This document shows, piece by piece, positions 52,899 to 61,953 of a DNA stretch of 64,000 nt. The DNA comes from Mycobacterium sp. (GTDB lineage Bacteria > Actinomycetota > Actinomycetes > Mycobacteriales > Mycobacteriaceae): contig JAPLAO010000141.1 of assembly GCA_026393245.1 (NCBI GenBank), positions 32,580 to 96,579 on the forward strand, given 5' to 3'. The notes below the pieces were generated by a model, which was not told the origin of the DNA, did not search any database, and worked only from the letters and a program-made list of their open reading frames with translations. Both the position numbers and the translations under genes were made by a program. Numbering within the stretch: the first letter of the stretch is position 1; each line of letters starts with the position of its first letter.

Positions 52899-54029
52899 GT
52901 GAAATCAGAGATCTGTGACCAGTACGGCATCGACTTCCCGCTGTTCGCCTTCAGCCACTGCCGCGACGTTGTCGCCGCGGTGAGCAATGCCGGCGGTTTC
53001 GGCGTGCTCGGCGGTGTGGCGTTCACACCCGAGCAGCTTGAGCAGGAGCTGTGCTGGATCGACGAGCATGTCAACGGCAAGCCGTATGGCGTGGACATCA
53101 TCGTGCCGGCCAAGTTCGAGGGCAAGGGCGAGAATCTGACCAGGGCCCAACTCGCGGATCGGATTCCGGCGGATTACCGGTCGTTCATTTCCGAGCTGCT
53201 GACCGAGCACGACATCCCGATCGAAGAGGTGCGCATCGCCTCGTCGGCGCTCTCCGGCGATACCGGCCAGAACCTGCTCGAGGTCTCGCTGAACCACCCG
53301 ATCAAACTGATGGCCAATGCACTTGGGGTGCCGCCGGACTACATGATCACCGCCGGCAAGGAACGCGGCATTCCGGTGGCGGCCCTCGTCGGCGCCAAAG
53401 AGCATGCGATAAAACAGGTGCATGCCGGAGTCGACCTGATCGTCGCCCAGGGCACCGAGGCCGGCGGTCACTGCGGTGAGGTGACGACGATGGTGCTCAT
53501 CCCCGAGGTGCTCGAGGCCATCGCCGATATCCCCGGCGGGCGCCAGACCCCGGTGCTGGCCGCGGGCGGGATCGTCACGGGCCGGCAGATGGCCGCGTCG
53601 GTGGCCCTCGGCGCCGCCGGTGCATGGACCGGGTCGGTATGGCTGACGACCGAGGAGGCCGAGACCGCCCCGCATACCAAACTCAAGATGGTGGCCGCCT
53701 CATCTCGCGACACCATCCGCTCGGCAGGTCGCACCGGAAAGCCCTCCCGGCAACTGGTGTCGGACTGGACCGATGCCTGGGCGCCGAACACGGGCGGCCG
53801 GGTACCGCTGCCGTTGCCGCTGCAGGCAATGATCGCCGAACCTGCGCTGCGCCGGATCGACAAACTCGCGCAGAACGGTCACCCCGGCGCCCAGGCGTTG
53901 TCCACCTACTTCGTCGGCCAGGGCGTGGGCCTGATGAACAAGATCAAGCCCGCCCGCGAGGTGGTGCTGGAGTTCATCGAGGACTACCTGAACGCCGCCG
54001 ACCGTCTGCACCGGTCCATCGAGGACTGA
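52899..54029 (+). CDS. Nitronate monooxygenase family flavoprotein
   Basis: VAAVSNAGGFGVLGGVAFTPEQLEQEL; GTEAGGHCGEVTTMVLIPEV; PVLAAGGIVTGRQMAASVALGAAGAWTGSVWL. Confidence 0.9.
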   Translation: MKSEICDQYGIDFPLFAFSHCRDVVAAVSNAGGFGVLGGVAFTPEQLEQELCWIDEHVNGKPYGVDIIVPAKFEGKGENLTRAQLADRIPADYRSFISELLTEHDIPIEEVRIASSALSGDTGQNLLEVSLNHPIKLMANALGVPPDYMITAGKERGIPVAALVGAKEHAIKQVHAGVDLIVAQGTEAGGHCGEVTTMVLIPEVLEAIADIPGGRQTPVLAAGGIVTGRQMAASVALGAAGAWTGSVWLTTEEAETAPHTKLKMVAASSRDTIRSAGRTGKPSRQLVSDWTDAWAPNTGGRVPLPLPLQAMIAEPALRRIDKLAQNGHPGAQALSTYFVGQGVGLMNKIKPAREVVLEFIEDYLNAADRLHRSIED

Positions 54030-54033
54030 GTCG

Positions 54034-55080
54034 CTATTCCGCCGCCAGCGGTAGCCGAACTTCGAACCGGGCACCGTGGGCGAGGTTGTGCGCCGACAGT
54101 GTCCCGCGGTGTGCGCGCACCAGACCGGCGGCGATCGCCAGACCCAAACCGGAACCGCTGGGCAGTGACGAATCCGACCGTGGCACTCGGTCATTGGAGC
54201 CCCGGTAGGCGACGTCGAACACCCGCGGCAGATCGGCGGCGTTGATCCCGACGCCAGTGTCGTCGACGCGGGCCCAGGCGCCGTTCTCGTCGGTGCCCAC
54301 CGCCAACGTCACCGATCCACCGGCCGGGGTGTGCGCGATCGCGTTGGCCACCAGGTTGGACAGCACCCGCACCAGGGCACGGTCACTGCCGATCACCCGG
54401 ACCGGCTTGGCCGGCAGGTCGATCTCCAGTTCCACTCCGGCGCGCCTTGCCGCGATGCGATGAGTGCTCAGCACATCGTCGACGACTTCGTCGAGTGCCA
54501 CCCGCTCGTAGGGCGCGTTGATCGCACCGGCATTGATCTTCGCCATCTCGAACAGGTCGTCGACCATCTCGGAGAGCCGAATCGATTCCTGCTCAATGTT
54601 TTTCGCCTGGGTCCGAACCTCGTCCGGGCTGACCACGCCGTCAGCGATCGCCTCGGACAGTGCCCGGATCCCCGCCAGTGGGGTGCGCAGATCATGGCTG
54701 ACGAACGCCACGAGTTGCCGCCGGGACTGTTCGGCCACCCGTTCGGCGTCCTGAATCTCCTTCTCCCACACCGTTCGTCGAGCCTGGTATCGGGCCAGCA
54801 TCACCGCGGCCGGCAGCGTCACCACCGCAACGATGATCAGCACCACCGCAATCGTCTGGAATGTGCTGTCAGCCATGAACCGGCTGGCGCCGAACACACC
54901 GGCGAAGGTGGCCAGTGTGGGGATCAGCACCAGCGCCACCATGCTGACCGTGATCGACCATGAGCGCGCCAACCGGATGATGAACCCGCCGAGGATCACC
55001 ACCGGCAACGAACAGGCAAGCGCCAGCAGGGCGATATGGGTCAGATCAGTCGGTGGCACGGTCACCGCCGCCGGATTCAC
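54034..55080 (-). CDS. Sensor histidine kinase
   Basis: RRQLVAFVSHDLRTPLAGIRALSEAIADGVV; SGLGLAIAAGLVRAHRG. Confidence 0.9.
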   Translation of the reverse strand: MNPAAVTVPPTDLTHIALLALACSLPVVILGGFIIRLARSWSITVSMVALVLIPTLATFAGVFGASRFMADSTFQTIAVVLIIVAVVTLPAAVMLARYQARRTVWEKEIQDAERVAEQSRRQLVAFVSHDLRTPLAGIRALSEAIADGVVSPDEVRTQAKNIEQESIRLSEMVDDLFEMAKINAGAINAPYERVALDEVVDDVLSTHRIAARRAGVELEIDLPAKPVRVIGSDRALVRVLSNLVANAIAHTPAGGSVTLAVGTDENGAWARVDDTGVGINAADLPRVFDVAYRGSNDRVPRSDSSLPSGSGLGLAIAAGLVRAHRGTLSAHNLAHGARFEVRLPLAAE

Positions 55081-55750
55081 CCCGCCACAGATAGCCGCGG
55101 CCCCAGACCGTCTGCACGCGATGGTGTTCGCCGAGTTTGGACCGCAATCGTTTGACGTGCACGGTCACCGTCGACAGATCGCCGAAGTCCCAGTTCCACA
55201 CCTTCTTGAGCAGTTCCTCACGGGAGAAGACGGTGTCGGTGTGGGTCATGAAGAACAGCAGCAGGTCGAACTCCCGGTTGGTCAGGCCAACCGGCTGCCC
55301 GCCCACGGTCACCGCACGCGCCGCCGTGGACACGGCCAGTTCCCCGACTGCGATCTCCAACGGCACCGCCGAGGTGGGAGCCGGGGCACGACGCAGCACT
55401 GAGCGCACCCGAAGCGCCAACTCACGCGGGCTGAACGGCTTCGTCAGGTAGTCGTCGGCGCCGGCCTCCAGACCGGCGATCCGGTCGTCCTCCTCGTTGA
55501 GCGCGGTCAGCAGGATCACCGGCACGGTGAAGTCGCCGCCCTGGCGCAGGGTCCGGCACAGTGACAAACCGTTGGGGCCGGGCATCATCACATCGAGCAC
55601 CGCGACGTCGATCCGCTCGGATCCCAGTACCCGCAGCGCCTCGTTGCCGTCGCCGACAACCCGGACCTCATGGCCGTCGCGTTCGAGGTAACGGCGCACG
55701 ACATCGCGCACGACGGCATCGTCGTCGGCGATCAGAACGCGTGACGGCAT
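55046..55750 (-). CDS. OmpR-family response regulator
   Basis: SRVLIADDDAVVRDVVRRYLERDGHEVRVVGDGNEALRVL, VLDVMMPGPNGLSLCRTLR, winged-helix C-terminus. Confidence 0.92.
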   Translation of the reverse strand: MPSRVLIADDDAVVRDVVRRYLERDGHEVRVVGDGNEALRVLGSERIDVAVLDVMMPGPNGLSLCRTLRQGGDFTVPVILLTALNEEDDRIAGLEAGADDYLTKPFSPRELALRVRSVLRRAPAPTSAVPLEIAVGELAVSTAARAVTVGGQPVGLTNREFDLLLFFMTHTDTVFSREELLKKVWNWDFGDLSTVTVHVKRLRSKLGEHHRVQTVWGRGYLWRGESGGGDRATD

Positions 55751-55792
55751 AACCCCGAGCCTAGTGGTGATGTGCCCCTACCTGCTGCGACG

Positions 55793-57004
55793 TCACTGAT
55801 TCGTCATGGCGCCGCCGCCGGAATACCGGTCCCGCAGTGCCCGGCGGTCGATCTTGCCTATCCCGCGGCGCGGCAGTTCGGCGATGGTGTGCAGTTCGCG
55901 TGGCGCGGCGCTCGGATCCAACGACAGTGCGACGAAGTCCCGCAACTCTTCCAGCGTGGGCACCGGCGCGCTGCGGTCGGCCACGATCGCGGCCACCACC
56001 CGCTGACCGAACCGGTCGTCGGGAACCCCGAAGACGGCGCATTCCGTCACCGCGGGATGGCGGGACAGCACCGCTTCTACCGCGCCCGGCATGACGGTCA
56101 GCCCGCCGGTGCTGATCGCCTCATCCGCCCGGCCCAGTACCGTCAGTAGGCCCGAATCATCAAATGTGCCAATGTCATCGGTCCGAAACCAGCCGGGCTC
56201 GCCAAACGGGTCGGGCATGGTCGGGTCGGGCCCTGCATGTTCGGGCACCGTCGGGTTGCGATACCCCTTGGCCAGGGTGGCTCCGCCGATGACGATGCGA
56301 CCCGGACCGGTGTCGGTTGGGCCCTCGATCCGGACCTCGACGCCGTCCAGTGCGATCCCGTCGTACACGCAACCACCTGAGGTTTCGCTGGAACCGTAGG
56401 TGCGCACCACCGCGATGCCGGCCGCTACCGCGCCGTCGAGCACCGCGTGTGGTGCCGGGCCGCCGCCGAGAAGCACCGCATCCAACTCGGCCAGGGCGCG
56501 GGTGGCCGCCGGGTCGCTCAACGCTTTCGCCAACTGATTGGCCACCAGCGATGTGTAGCGCCGGCCTGAGCCCAATTGCGCCACCGCGCGCGGCAGTTGG
56601 GTGACATCGAACCCGTCGGTGAGGTCGAGTTCGGTCGGCACCGTGCCGGCCAGCACACACCGCACCAGCACCTGCATTCCGGCGATGTGGTGGGCCGGCA
56701 GTGCCAGTAGCCAGTTCCCCGCACCGCCGAGGCGGTCGTGGGTGGCCGAGGCGCTGGCGATCAGCGCGGCCGGAGTCAGCATCGCGCCCTTGGGTGTACC
56801 GGTGGTGCCGGAGGTGGCAATCACCAACGCGATTTCGTCGTCGATCTCCTCACCCACCCGCAATGACCTTGTGAGCGAGTCACTTTCGCGCAGATTGCCA
56901 GCCGGAACCGGGACCACCGGACTGTCTTGACCGTCCAGCACACCTTCGAGTGCGGCCAGAAGTGACAGCGCTGACGGACCCGGTGGGATGACCAGCGCGC
57001 GCAG
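55793..57004 (-). CDS. menE: o-Succinylbenzoate-CoA ligase (start codon unclear)
   Basis: VIATSGTTGTPKGAMLTPAALIASASATHDRLGG; YGSSETSGGCVYDGIALDGVEV; IGKIDRRALRDRY. Earliest GTG is 56941; family-like N-terminus RALVIPPGPSALSLLAALEG is open upstream without ATG/GTG/TTG. Confidence 0.88.
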   Translation of the reverse strand: MRALVIPPGPSALSLLAALEGVLDGQDSPVVPVPAGNLRESDSLTRSLRVGEEIDDEIALVIATSGTTGTPKGAMLTPAALIASASATHDRLGGAGNWLLALPAHHIAGMQVLVRCVLAGTVPTELDLTDGFDVTQLPRAVAQLGSGRRYTSLVANQLAKALSDPAATRALAELDAVLLGGGPAPHAVLDGAVAAGIAVVRTYGSSETSGGCVYDGIALDGVEVRIEGPTDTGPGRIVIGGATLAKGYRNPTVPEHAGPDPTMPDPFGEPGWFRTDDIGTFDDSGLLTVLGRADEAISTGGLTVMPGAVEAVLSRHPAVTECAVFGVPDDRFGQRVVAAIVADRSAPVPTLEELRDFVALSLDPSAAPRELHTIAELPRRGIGKIDRRALRDRYSGGGAMTNQ

Positions 57005-57009
57005 GGTGG

Positions 57010-57312
57010 CTATTCGGCGTCCTCGCTATCGCGCGGATCGTCCAGTGGCCAGCCGTTGGTCACCAGCTTCTCGCGCACCCGTTCGACGTCGGCGGGTGCG
57101 GGAACCTCATCGGTGATGAGCATGATCTCGGCCCCGATATCGGCGAAGTCGGGTTCTGATATTCCCATCAGAGGACGCGCGACGAGCAGCACCTCGTCTT
57201 TTGTCAGCCGCCGCGACAGCAGGGCGAGAATCGGCAGGTAGTCGTTCGCCGGAACCCCGGTGGGGTATCCGGCGCGCAGCCAGGAGACGACGGTGTTGAG
57301 GAATCGGTTCAC
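57010..57312 (-). CDS. DUF3349 protein (Rv0543c-like)
   Basis: VVSWLRAGYPTGVPANDYLPILALLSRRLTKDEV; paralog at 59154. Confidence 0.88.
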   Translation of the reverse strand: MNRFLNTVVSWLRAGYPTGVPANDYLPILALLSRRLTKDEVLLVARPLMGISEPDFADIGAEIMLITDEVPAPADVERVREKLVTNGWPLDDPRDSEDAE

Positions 57313-57423
57313 AGCAGCGCCTCCGGATTGTCTCCGGTCAGCTTAGGGCGTTGGGCGTTGCGGGAGCGGATCTGGCGGTTTTTACGCAATCCGCCCCGGA
57401 CGGTAACCCGTGGCATACGAAAA

Positions 57424-57440
57424 GTGAACGGCGGCTGAAC
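57424..57440. promoter_or_regulatory. PHO-box-like direct repeat upstream of pit
   Basis: gtgaacggcggctgaac; complement GTTCA-N6-GTTCAC, 11-bp periodicity typical of PhoB/PhoP/RegX3-type sites. Confidence 0.4.
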
Positions 57441-57564
57441 ATCTGAGTGATTCCAGCAAACCTGCTGATCATCGGCTTGTAGCCGGGTCGGTAGAAATTG
57501 GACTAAATGCCGCGCTGAGGGCCAGAATACAGTCGAGTCCCCAGTCCTAGGACAAGGAAACCGT

Positions 57565-58830
57565 ATGAGCACAGAAACAATCATCCTAGTGCTGTTGATC
57601 GCCACTGCCTTGGCCTTCGACTTCACCAACGGATTCCACGACACCGGTAACGCCATGGCGACCTCGATCGCCACCGGGGCGCTCAAGCCCAAGACGGCGG
57701 TGGTTCTGGCGGGAGTTCTAAACCTGGTCGGCGCCTTCCTCTCGGTCGAGGTCGCAGTCACGGTCACCACCTCGGTGCTGAAGGTGCAGAACCCCAAGAC
57801 CGGTGCACTGCTGCCGGGCATCGATGCCTCGACCGGATTGACGATCATTTTCGCCGGACTCATCGGCGGCATCCTGTGGAACCTACTCACCTGGTTGTTC
57901 GGCATTCCTTCGAGTTCTTCGCACGCACTGTTCGGTGGGCTCATCGGCGCCGGACTCGCCGCGTTGGGCACTGCGGGCATCAACTGGGCTGGCGTCACTC
58001 AGAAGGTGCTCATCCCCGCTGTGGCCGCCCCCCTGATCGCCGGCCTCGTCGCCGCCTGCGGCACCTGGTTGGTCTACCGGACCACTCGCAGCGTGCTGGC
58101 CAAGCGCCGGGAGACGGGCTTCCGCTGGGGCCAGATCGCCACCGCATCGCTGGTCGCGCTCGCGCACGGCACCAATGACGCGCAGAAGACGATGGGCGTA
58201 ATCGCCCTCGCCCTGATCACCACCGGGCACCTCACGGGTGACGTCAAGAACGACGGCCTGCCGTTTTGGGTCATCGCCAGCTGCGCCATCGCGATCGGGT
58301 TGGGCACTTACCTCGGTGGTTGGCGCGTGATCCGCACCCTGGGCAAGGGTTTGGTGGAGATCGAGTCGCCGCAGGGCCTGGCCGCCGAGGCGTCCTCTGC
58401 CGCGATCATCCTGAGCTCCAGCGCAGCCGGTATGGCGCTATCCACCACCCACGTCGCCACCGGCTCGATCCTCGGCAGCGGCGTAGGTAAGCCCGGCGCC
58501 GAGGTGCGCTGGGCGGTCGCCGGCCGGATGGCGATTGCCTGGCTGATCACGCTGCCCGCCGCGGCCGCAGTCGGCGCGCTGTCCTACTGGCTGTCGCACA
58601 CCGTCAAGGGCATCTCCGGATCGCAATTGGCCGGCGACGGGGTGATCTTCCTCATCCTGATCGCGCTCTCGTTCTACATGTGGTGGCGTGCCTCGAAGCA
58701 GAAGGTCGACAGCAGCAACGTCAACGCCGACTGGGACTCCTCCACCAATTCGGTGGTGCCCGCCGATGTCCGTGAGGCTGCCGACGCTGCCAAGACCAAC
58801 GTCAAGATCCCCGCCTCCACCTCTTCCTGA
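57565..58830 (+). CDS. pitA: Inorganic phosphate transporter (PiT family)
   Basis: FDFTNGFHDTGNAMATSIATGALKPKTAV; LAHGTNDAQKTMGVIALALI. Confidence 0.95.
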   Translation: MSTETIILVLLIATALAFDFTNGFHDTGNAMATSIATGALKPKTAVVLAGVLNLVGAFLSVEVAVTVTTSVLKVQNPKTGALLPGIDASTGLTIIFAGLIGGILWNLLTWLFGIPSSSSHALFGGLIGAGLAALGTAGINWAGVTQKVLIPAVAAPLIAGLVAACGTWLVYRTTRSVLAKRRETGFRWGQIATASLVALAHGTNDAQKTMGVIALALITTGHLTGDVKNDGLPFWVIASCAIAIGLGTYLGGWRVIRTLGKGLVEIESPQGLAAEASSAAIILSSSAAGMALSTTHVATGSILGSGVGKPGAEVRWAVAGRMAIAWLITLPAAAAVGALSYWLSHTVKGISGSQLAGDGVIFLILIALSFYMWWRASKQKVDSSNVNADWDSSTNSVVPADVREAADAAKTNVKIPASTSS

Positions 58831-58861
58831 CCCTCACCGCCGAACGCTTAAGGACACGCTG

Positions 58862-59146
58862 ATGAACTACATGGAAAGCATCCTCAAGGTCCTCGTTGTG
58901 GGACTTGCACTCGGCGCAGGTCTGCCGGCCCTCTTCGGGGTGGGCATGCTGGCCTACTCGCACGGCGCCGGCGGCGAGGAAGCCGACCACCTGATCCACA
59001 AGGCGAACCCGGCGCTGAAGTACCTCGGCATTCTGCTGTTCGCCCTCGTCGGCTTCGTCATCCTCGCGGGCGTCGCCTGGGTTACCCGGTCGACGATCAT
59101 TCACCACTTCGGTATCGACCTCTTCCCGATGTTCCCCAAGAAGTGA
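58862..59146 (+). CDS. Small two-TM membrane protein (Rv0544c-like)
   Basis: MNYMESILKVLVVGLALGAGLPALFGVGMLAY...RSTIIHHFGIDLFPMFPKK. Confidence 0.8.
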   Translation: MNYMESILKVLVVGLALGAGLPALFGVGMLAYSHGAGGEEADHLIHKANPALKYLGILLFALVGFVILAGVAWVTRSTIIHHFGIDLFPMFPKK

Positions 59147-59153
59147 GACTGCG

Positions 59154-59489
59154 ATGACAACTGTCGATGGCACCCCCGGCACCCCCGGCACCCCCGGTTT
59201 CAGCTCGAGCGTTCTTGACTGGCTGCACGAGGGCTACCCGGCCGGCGTCCCGCCGAAGGATTACTTCCCGCTGCTGGCTCTGCTGCTTCGGTCGCTGAGC
59301 GAGGACGAGGTTGTTGCGGCGGCCGCGACGGTCCTGAAGCAGAGCGATGGCGATACCCCGGTGACCGAGGCACAGATCCGTGCGGCTGTCGCCGAAGTGA
59401 TCTCCAAGGATCCCAACCCCGAGGAGATTAACCAGGTTGCCGGCCGGTTGGCCTCGGTGGGCTGGCCTCTAGAAAACGGTCACCGGTAG
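59154..59489 (+). CDS. DUF3349 protein with GTPGTPGTPG repeat N-terminus
   Basis: VLDWLHEGYPAGVPPKDYFPLLALLLRSLSEDEVV; 9-bp ggcaccccc repeats. Confidence 0.87.
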   Translation: MTTVDGTPGTPGTPGFSSSVLDWLHEGYPAGVPPKDYFPLLALLLRSLSEDEVVAAAATVLKQSDGDTPVTEAQIRAAVAEVISKDPNPEEINQVAGRLASVGWPLENGHR

Positions 59490-59509
59490 AACGGTCACCG
59501 CTGGACCCG

Positions 59510-59896
59510 TCAGTTGCGAACGTCGCGGCGCAACGGGTGCTCGGCGGGAATCTGCACGAAGATCAGCGTGACGCCGTCGGGATCTGTCACCTGCATCTCA
59601 TGCAGCCCCCAGAACTCCTGGCGTGCCTCGCGCGCGATCGCCACACCACGGCCTTCGAGTTCCTGTTGCGTGGCGTAAACGTCGCGCACCTGCAGCCACA
59701 GCGCGCCGGGGAACGGACCACCGGGTTCTGCCGGGGTGCCGTGGCCGGCTAACTCGATCAGCGATTGCCCGGCGTAAAGCACTGTGCCACCGGGGTATTC
59801 GCGGGCGATCGCCAGGCCCAGGGCGTCGCGGTAGAAACTCAACGAGCGGGCGTAGTCGGCCGGGCGCAGCAGTACGCGGCTTGCGAGGATCTCCAT
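59510..59896 (-). CDS. VOC/glyoxalase-family protein (Rv0546c-like)
   Basis: SRVLLRPADYARSLSFYRDALGLAIAREYPGG; DPDGVTLIFVQIP. Confidence 0.9.
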   Translation of the reverse strand: MEILASRVLLRPADYARSLSFYRDALGLAIAREYPGGTVLYAGQSLIELAGHGTPAEPGGPFPGALWLQVRDVYATQQELEGRGVAIAREARQEFWGLHEMQVTDPDGVTLIFVQIPAEHPLRRDVRN

Positions 59897-59918
59897 TGCC
59901 CTAGCTTAGGTGTCGCAG

Positions 59919-60773
59919 TCAGGGCTGCATCCGCTGTTGCTTCAGCAGCTTATTGAGCGTGCGGGGGGCGACGACGTCGAGGGCCCGGGCTCCCATCCCG
60001 AAGCGCGGTGCGATCCGCACCGGACGGTGCACGGCCGCGTCGATCATCCACCGCCCGGCCTCCTGCGGGCTCAGCGCGGGCACACCGTCGTAAGCCTTGG
60101 TCGGGGCGATCATCGGGGTGGCCACCAGCGGGTAGTACAGCGTCGTCGAATGCACGCCCCTGCGGGCCCATTCGGTTTCGATGATCCTGCTCACCGCGCT
60201 CAGTGCGGCCTTGGAGGCGTTGTAGACGCCGAACAGCGGCGGAGCCTCGGTGAGCACACCCCAGGTCGCGACGTTGATGATGTGACCGTCGCCGCGTTCG
60301 ATCATGCCGGGCGCCAGGCCGCGGATGAGCCGCAGTGGCGAGTAGTAGTTCAGCGTCATGGTGCGCTCGACGTCATGCCAGCGATCCAGCGATTCGGCCA
60401 GTGAACGACGGATGGACCGCCCGGCGTTGTTCACCAGAATGTCCACCCCACCGAACCGTTGATCGACGGTGTCGCAGAGTGCGTCGACGGCGTCGAGGTC
60501 GGACAGGTCGCAGGCAATCGCGGTCGCGGTGCCGCCGCGGGCAGCGATCCGCGCCGCCACCGCGTCGAGCAGGTCGGCCCGTCGGGCCACGAGAATCACC
60601 TCGGCTCCCTTGGCGGCGAACTGTTCAGCGCCGGCCTCGCCGATGCCCGAGGAGGATCCGGTGATCAGTACCCGCTTGCCGCGCAGCGGAATTCGGGTGC
60701 GGCCGGATACCGACATCGGTGGCCGCATGCCGGTCAGCGCGATCGCCTCGGTCAGTTTCCGGCGCAGAGTCAC
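59919..60773 (-). CDS. Short-chain dehydrogenase/reductase (Rv0547c-like)
   Basis: LITGSSSGIGEAGAEQFAAKGAEVILVARR; ILVNNAG; YNASKAAL. Confidence 0.92.
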   Translation of the reverse strand: MTLRRKLTEAIALTGMRPPMSVSGRTRIPLRGKRVLITGSSSGIGEAGAEQFAAKGAEVILVARRADLLDAVAARIAARGGTATAIACDLSDLDAVDALCDTVDQRFGGVDILVNNAGRSIRRSLAESLDRWHDVERTMTLNYYSPLRLIRGLAPGMIERGDGHIINVATWGVLTEAPPLFGVYNASKAALSAVSRIIETEWARRGVHSTTLYYPLVATPMIAPTKAYDGVPALSPQEAGRWMIDAAVHRPVRIAPRFGMGARALDVVAPRTLNKLLKQQRMQP

Positions 60774-60793
60774 GCCTCTGAGTCTATGGATGC

Positions 60794-61714
60794 TTAGAAG
60801 TAGCGCGGGAACGGGCTGTAGTCCGGATCGCGCTTCTCCAGGAACGCGTCGCGGCCCTCGACGGCCTCGTCGGTCATGTAGGCCAGCCGGGTGGCCTCGC
60901 CGGCGAAGATCTGCTGGCCCACCAGGCCATCGTCGAGCAGGTTGAAGGCGAACTTCAACATCCGTTGTGCCTGCGGCGATTTCGCGTTGATCTTTGCCGC
61001 CCAGTCCAGCCCGACATTCTCCAACTCGGCGTGCTCGACCACCCGGTTGACCGCGCCCATCTGGTGCATCTGCTCGGCGGTGTAGTCCTCGCCGAGGAAG
61101 AAGATCTCCCGGGCGAACTTCTGGCCCACCTGCTTGGCCAGGTACGCGCTGCCGTAGCCGCCGTCAAAACTGCCGACGTCGGCATCGGTTTGCTTGAACC
61201 TGGCGTGCTCGCGACTGGCCAGGGTCAGATCGCAGGTGACGTGCAGGCTGTGCCCACCACCGGCCGCCCAGCCGTTGACCAGACAGATCACCACCTTCGG
61301 CATGAACCGGATGAGGCGCTGCACCTCGAGGATGTGCAGCCGGCCGGCCCGGGCCGGGTCCACGGTCTCGGCGGTCTCACCGTCGGCGTACTGGTAGCCG
61401 CTGCGACCGCGGATGCGCTGATCGCCGCCGGAACAGAAGGCCCACCCACCGTCTTTGGCGGACGGTCCGTTACCGGTGAGCAGCACCACGCCGACGTCGG
61501 GCGACATCCGGGCGTGGTCCAGCGCCCGGTAGAGCTCGTCGACGCTGTGCGGCCGGAACGCGTTGCGCACCTCGGGGCGGTTGAACGCGACCCGCACCGT
61601 CGGCTGTGCGACGCCGTCGAGCACGTGCCGGTGACACGTGATGTCGGTGAGGTCGGTGAAGCCCTTCACGGGCTGCCACAGGGCCGGGTTGAACGGGTTG
61701 TCGCTCACAGCCAC
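60794..61714 (-). CDS. menB: 1,4-dihydroxy-2-naphthoyl-CoA synthase
   Basis: VAFNRPEVRNAFRPHSVDELYRAL; FCSGGDQRIRGRSGYQYA; SFDGGYGSAYLAKQVGQKFAREIFFLG. Confidence 0.96.
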   Translation of the reverse strand: MAVSDNPFNPALWQPVKGFTDLTDITCHRHVLDGVAQPTVRVAFNRPEVRNAFRPHSVDELYRALDHARMSPDVGVVLLTGNGPSAKDGGWAFCSGGDQRIRGRSGYQYADGETAETVDPARAGRLHILEVQRLIRFMPKVVICLVNGWAAGGGHSLHVTCDLTLASREHARFKQTDADVGSFDGGYGSAYLAKQVGQKFAREIFFLGEDYTAEQMHQMGAVNRVVEHAELENVGLDWAAKINAKSPQAQRMLKFAFNLLDDGLVGQQIFAGEATRLAYMTDEAVEGRDAFLEKRDPDYSPFPRYF

Positions 61715-61766
61715 GAAGGTACGGCACTGGGCCGCGGCCGAGCCTGACAGTCAGTAGTGGGTGTGC

Positions 61767-61837
61767 GCCCGCCTCTTCGCGACAAAGCCGGGCACTGAGT
61801 CGACTGTCAGACCCGTAGTCGCTAAGAGGTGGGAAAC
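61767..61837. repeat. Intergenic palindromic element, copy B (inverse orientation to copy A)
   Basis: cccgcctcttcgcgac ... gtcgctaagaggtgggaaac; right arm is the exact complement of tttcccacctcttagcgact at 41860. Confidence 0.8.
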
Positions 61838-61843
61838 AATGCC

Positions 61844-61953
61844 AGTGGTACCCCCGCTCGGGGGGTGCCCCCGGCGTCACAGTGGTACCCCCGCTCGGGG
61901 GGTGCCCCCGGCGTCACAGTGGTACCTCCGCTCAGTGGTGCCCCCGAGATCAC
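61844..61953 (-). repeat. 36/37-bp stop-codon-spanning tandem repeat with G/C hairpins at the HAD hydrolase 3' end, three copies
   Basis: agtggtacccccgctcggggggtgcccccggcgtcac at 61844 and 61881, diverged copy at 61918; each contains the complement of GVPL-TGA. Confidence 0.95.
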
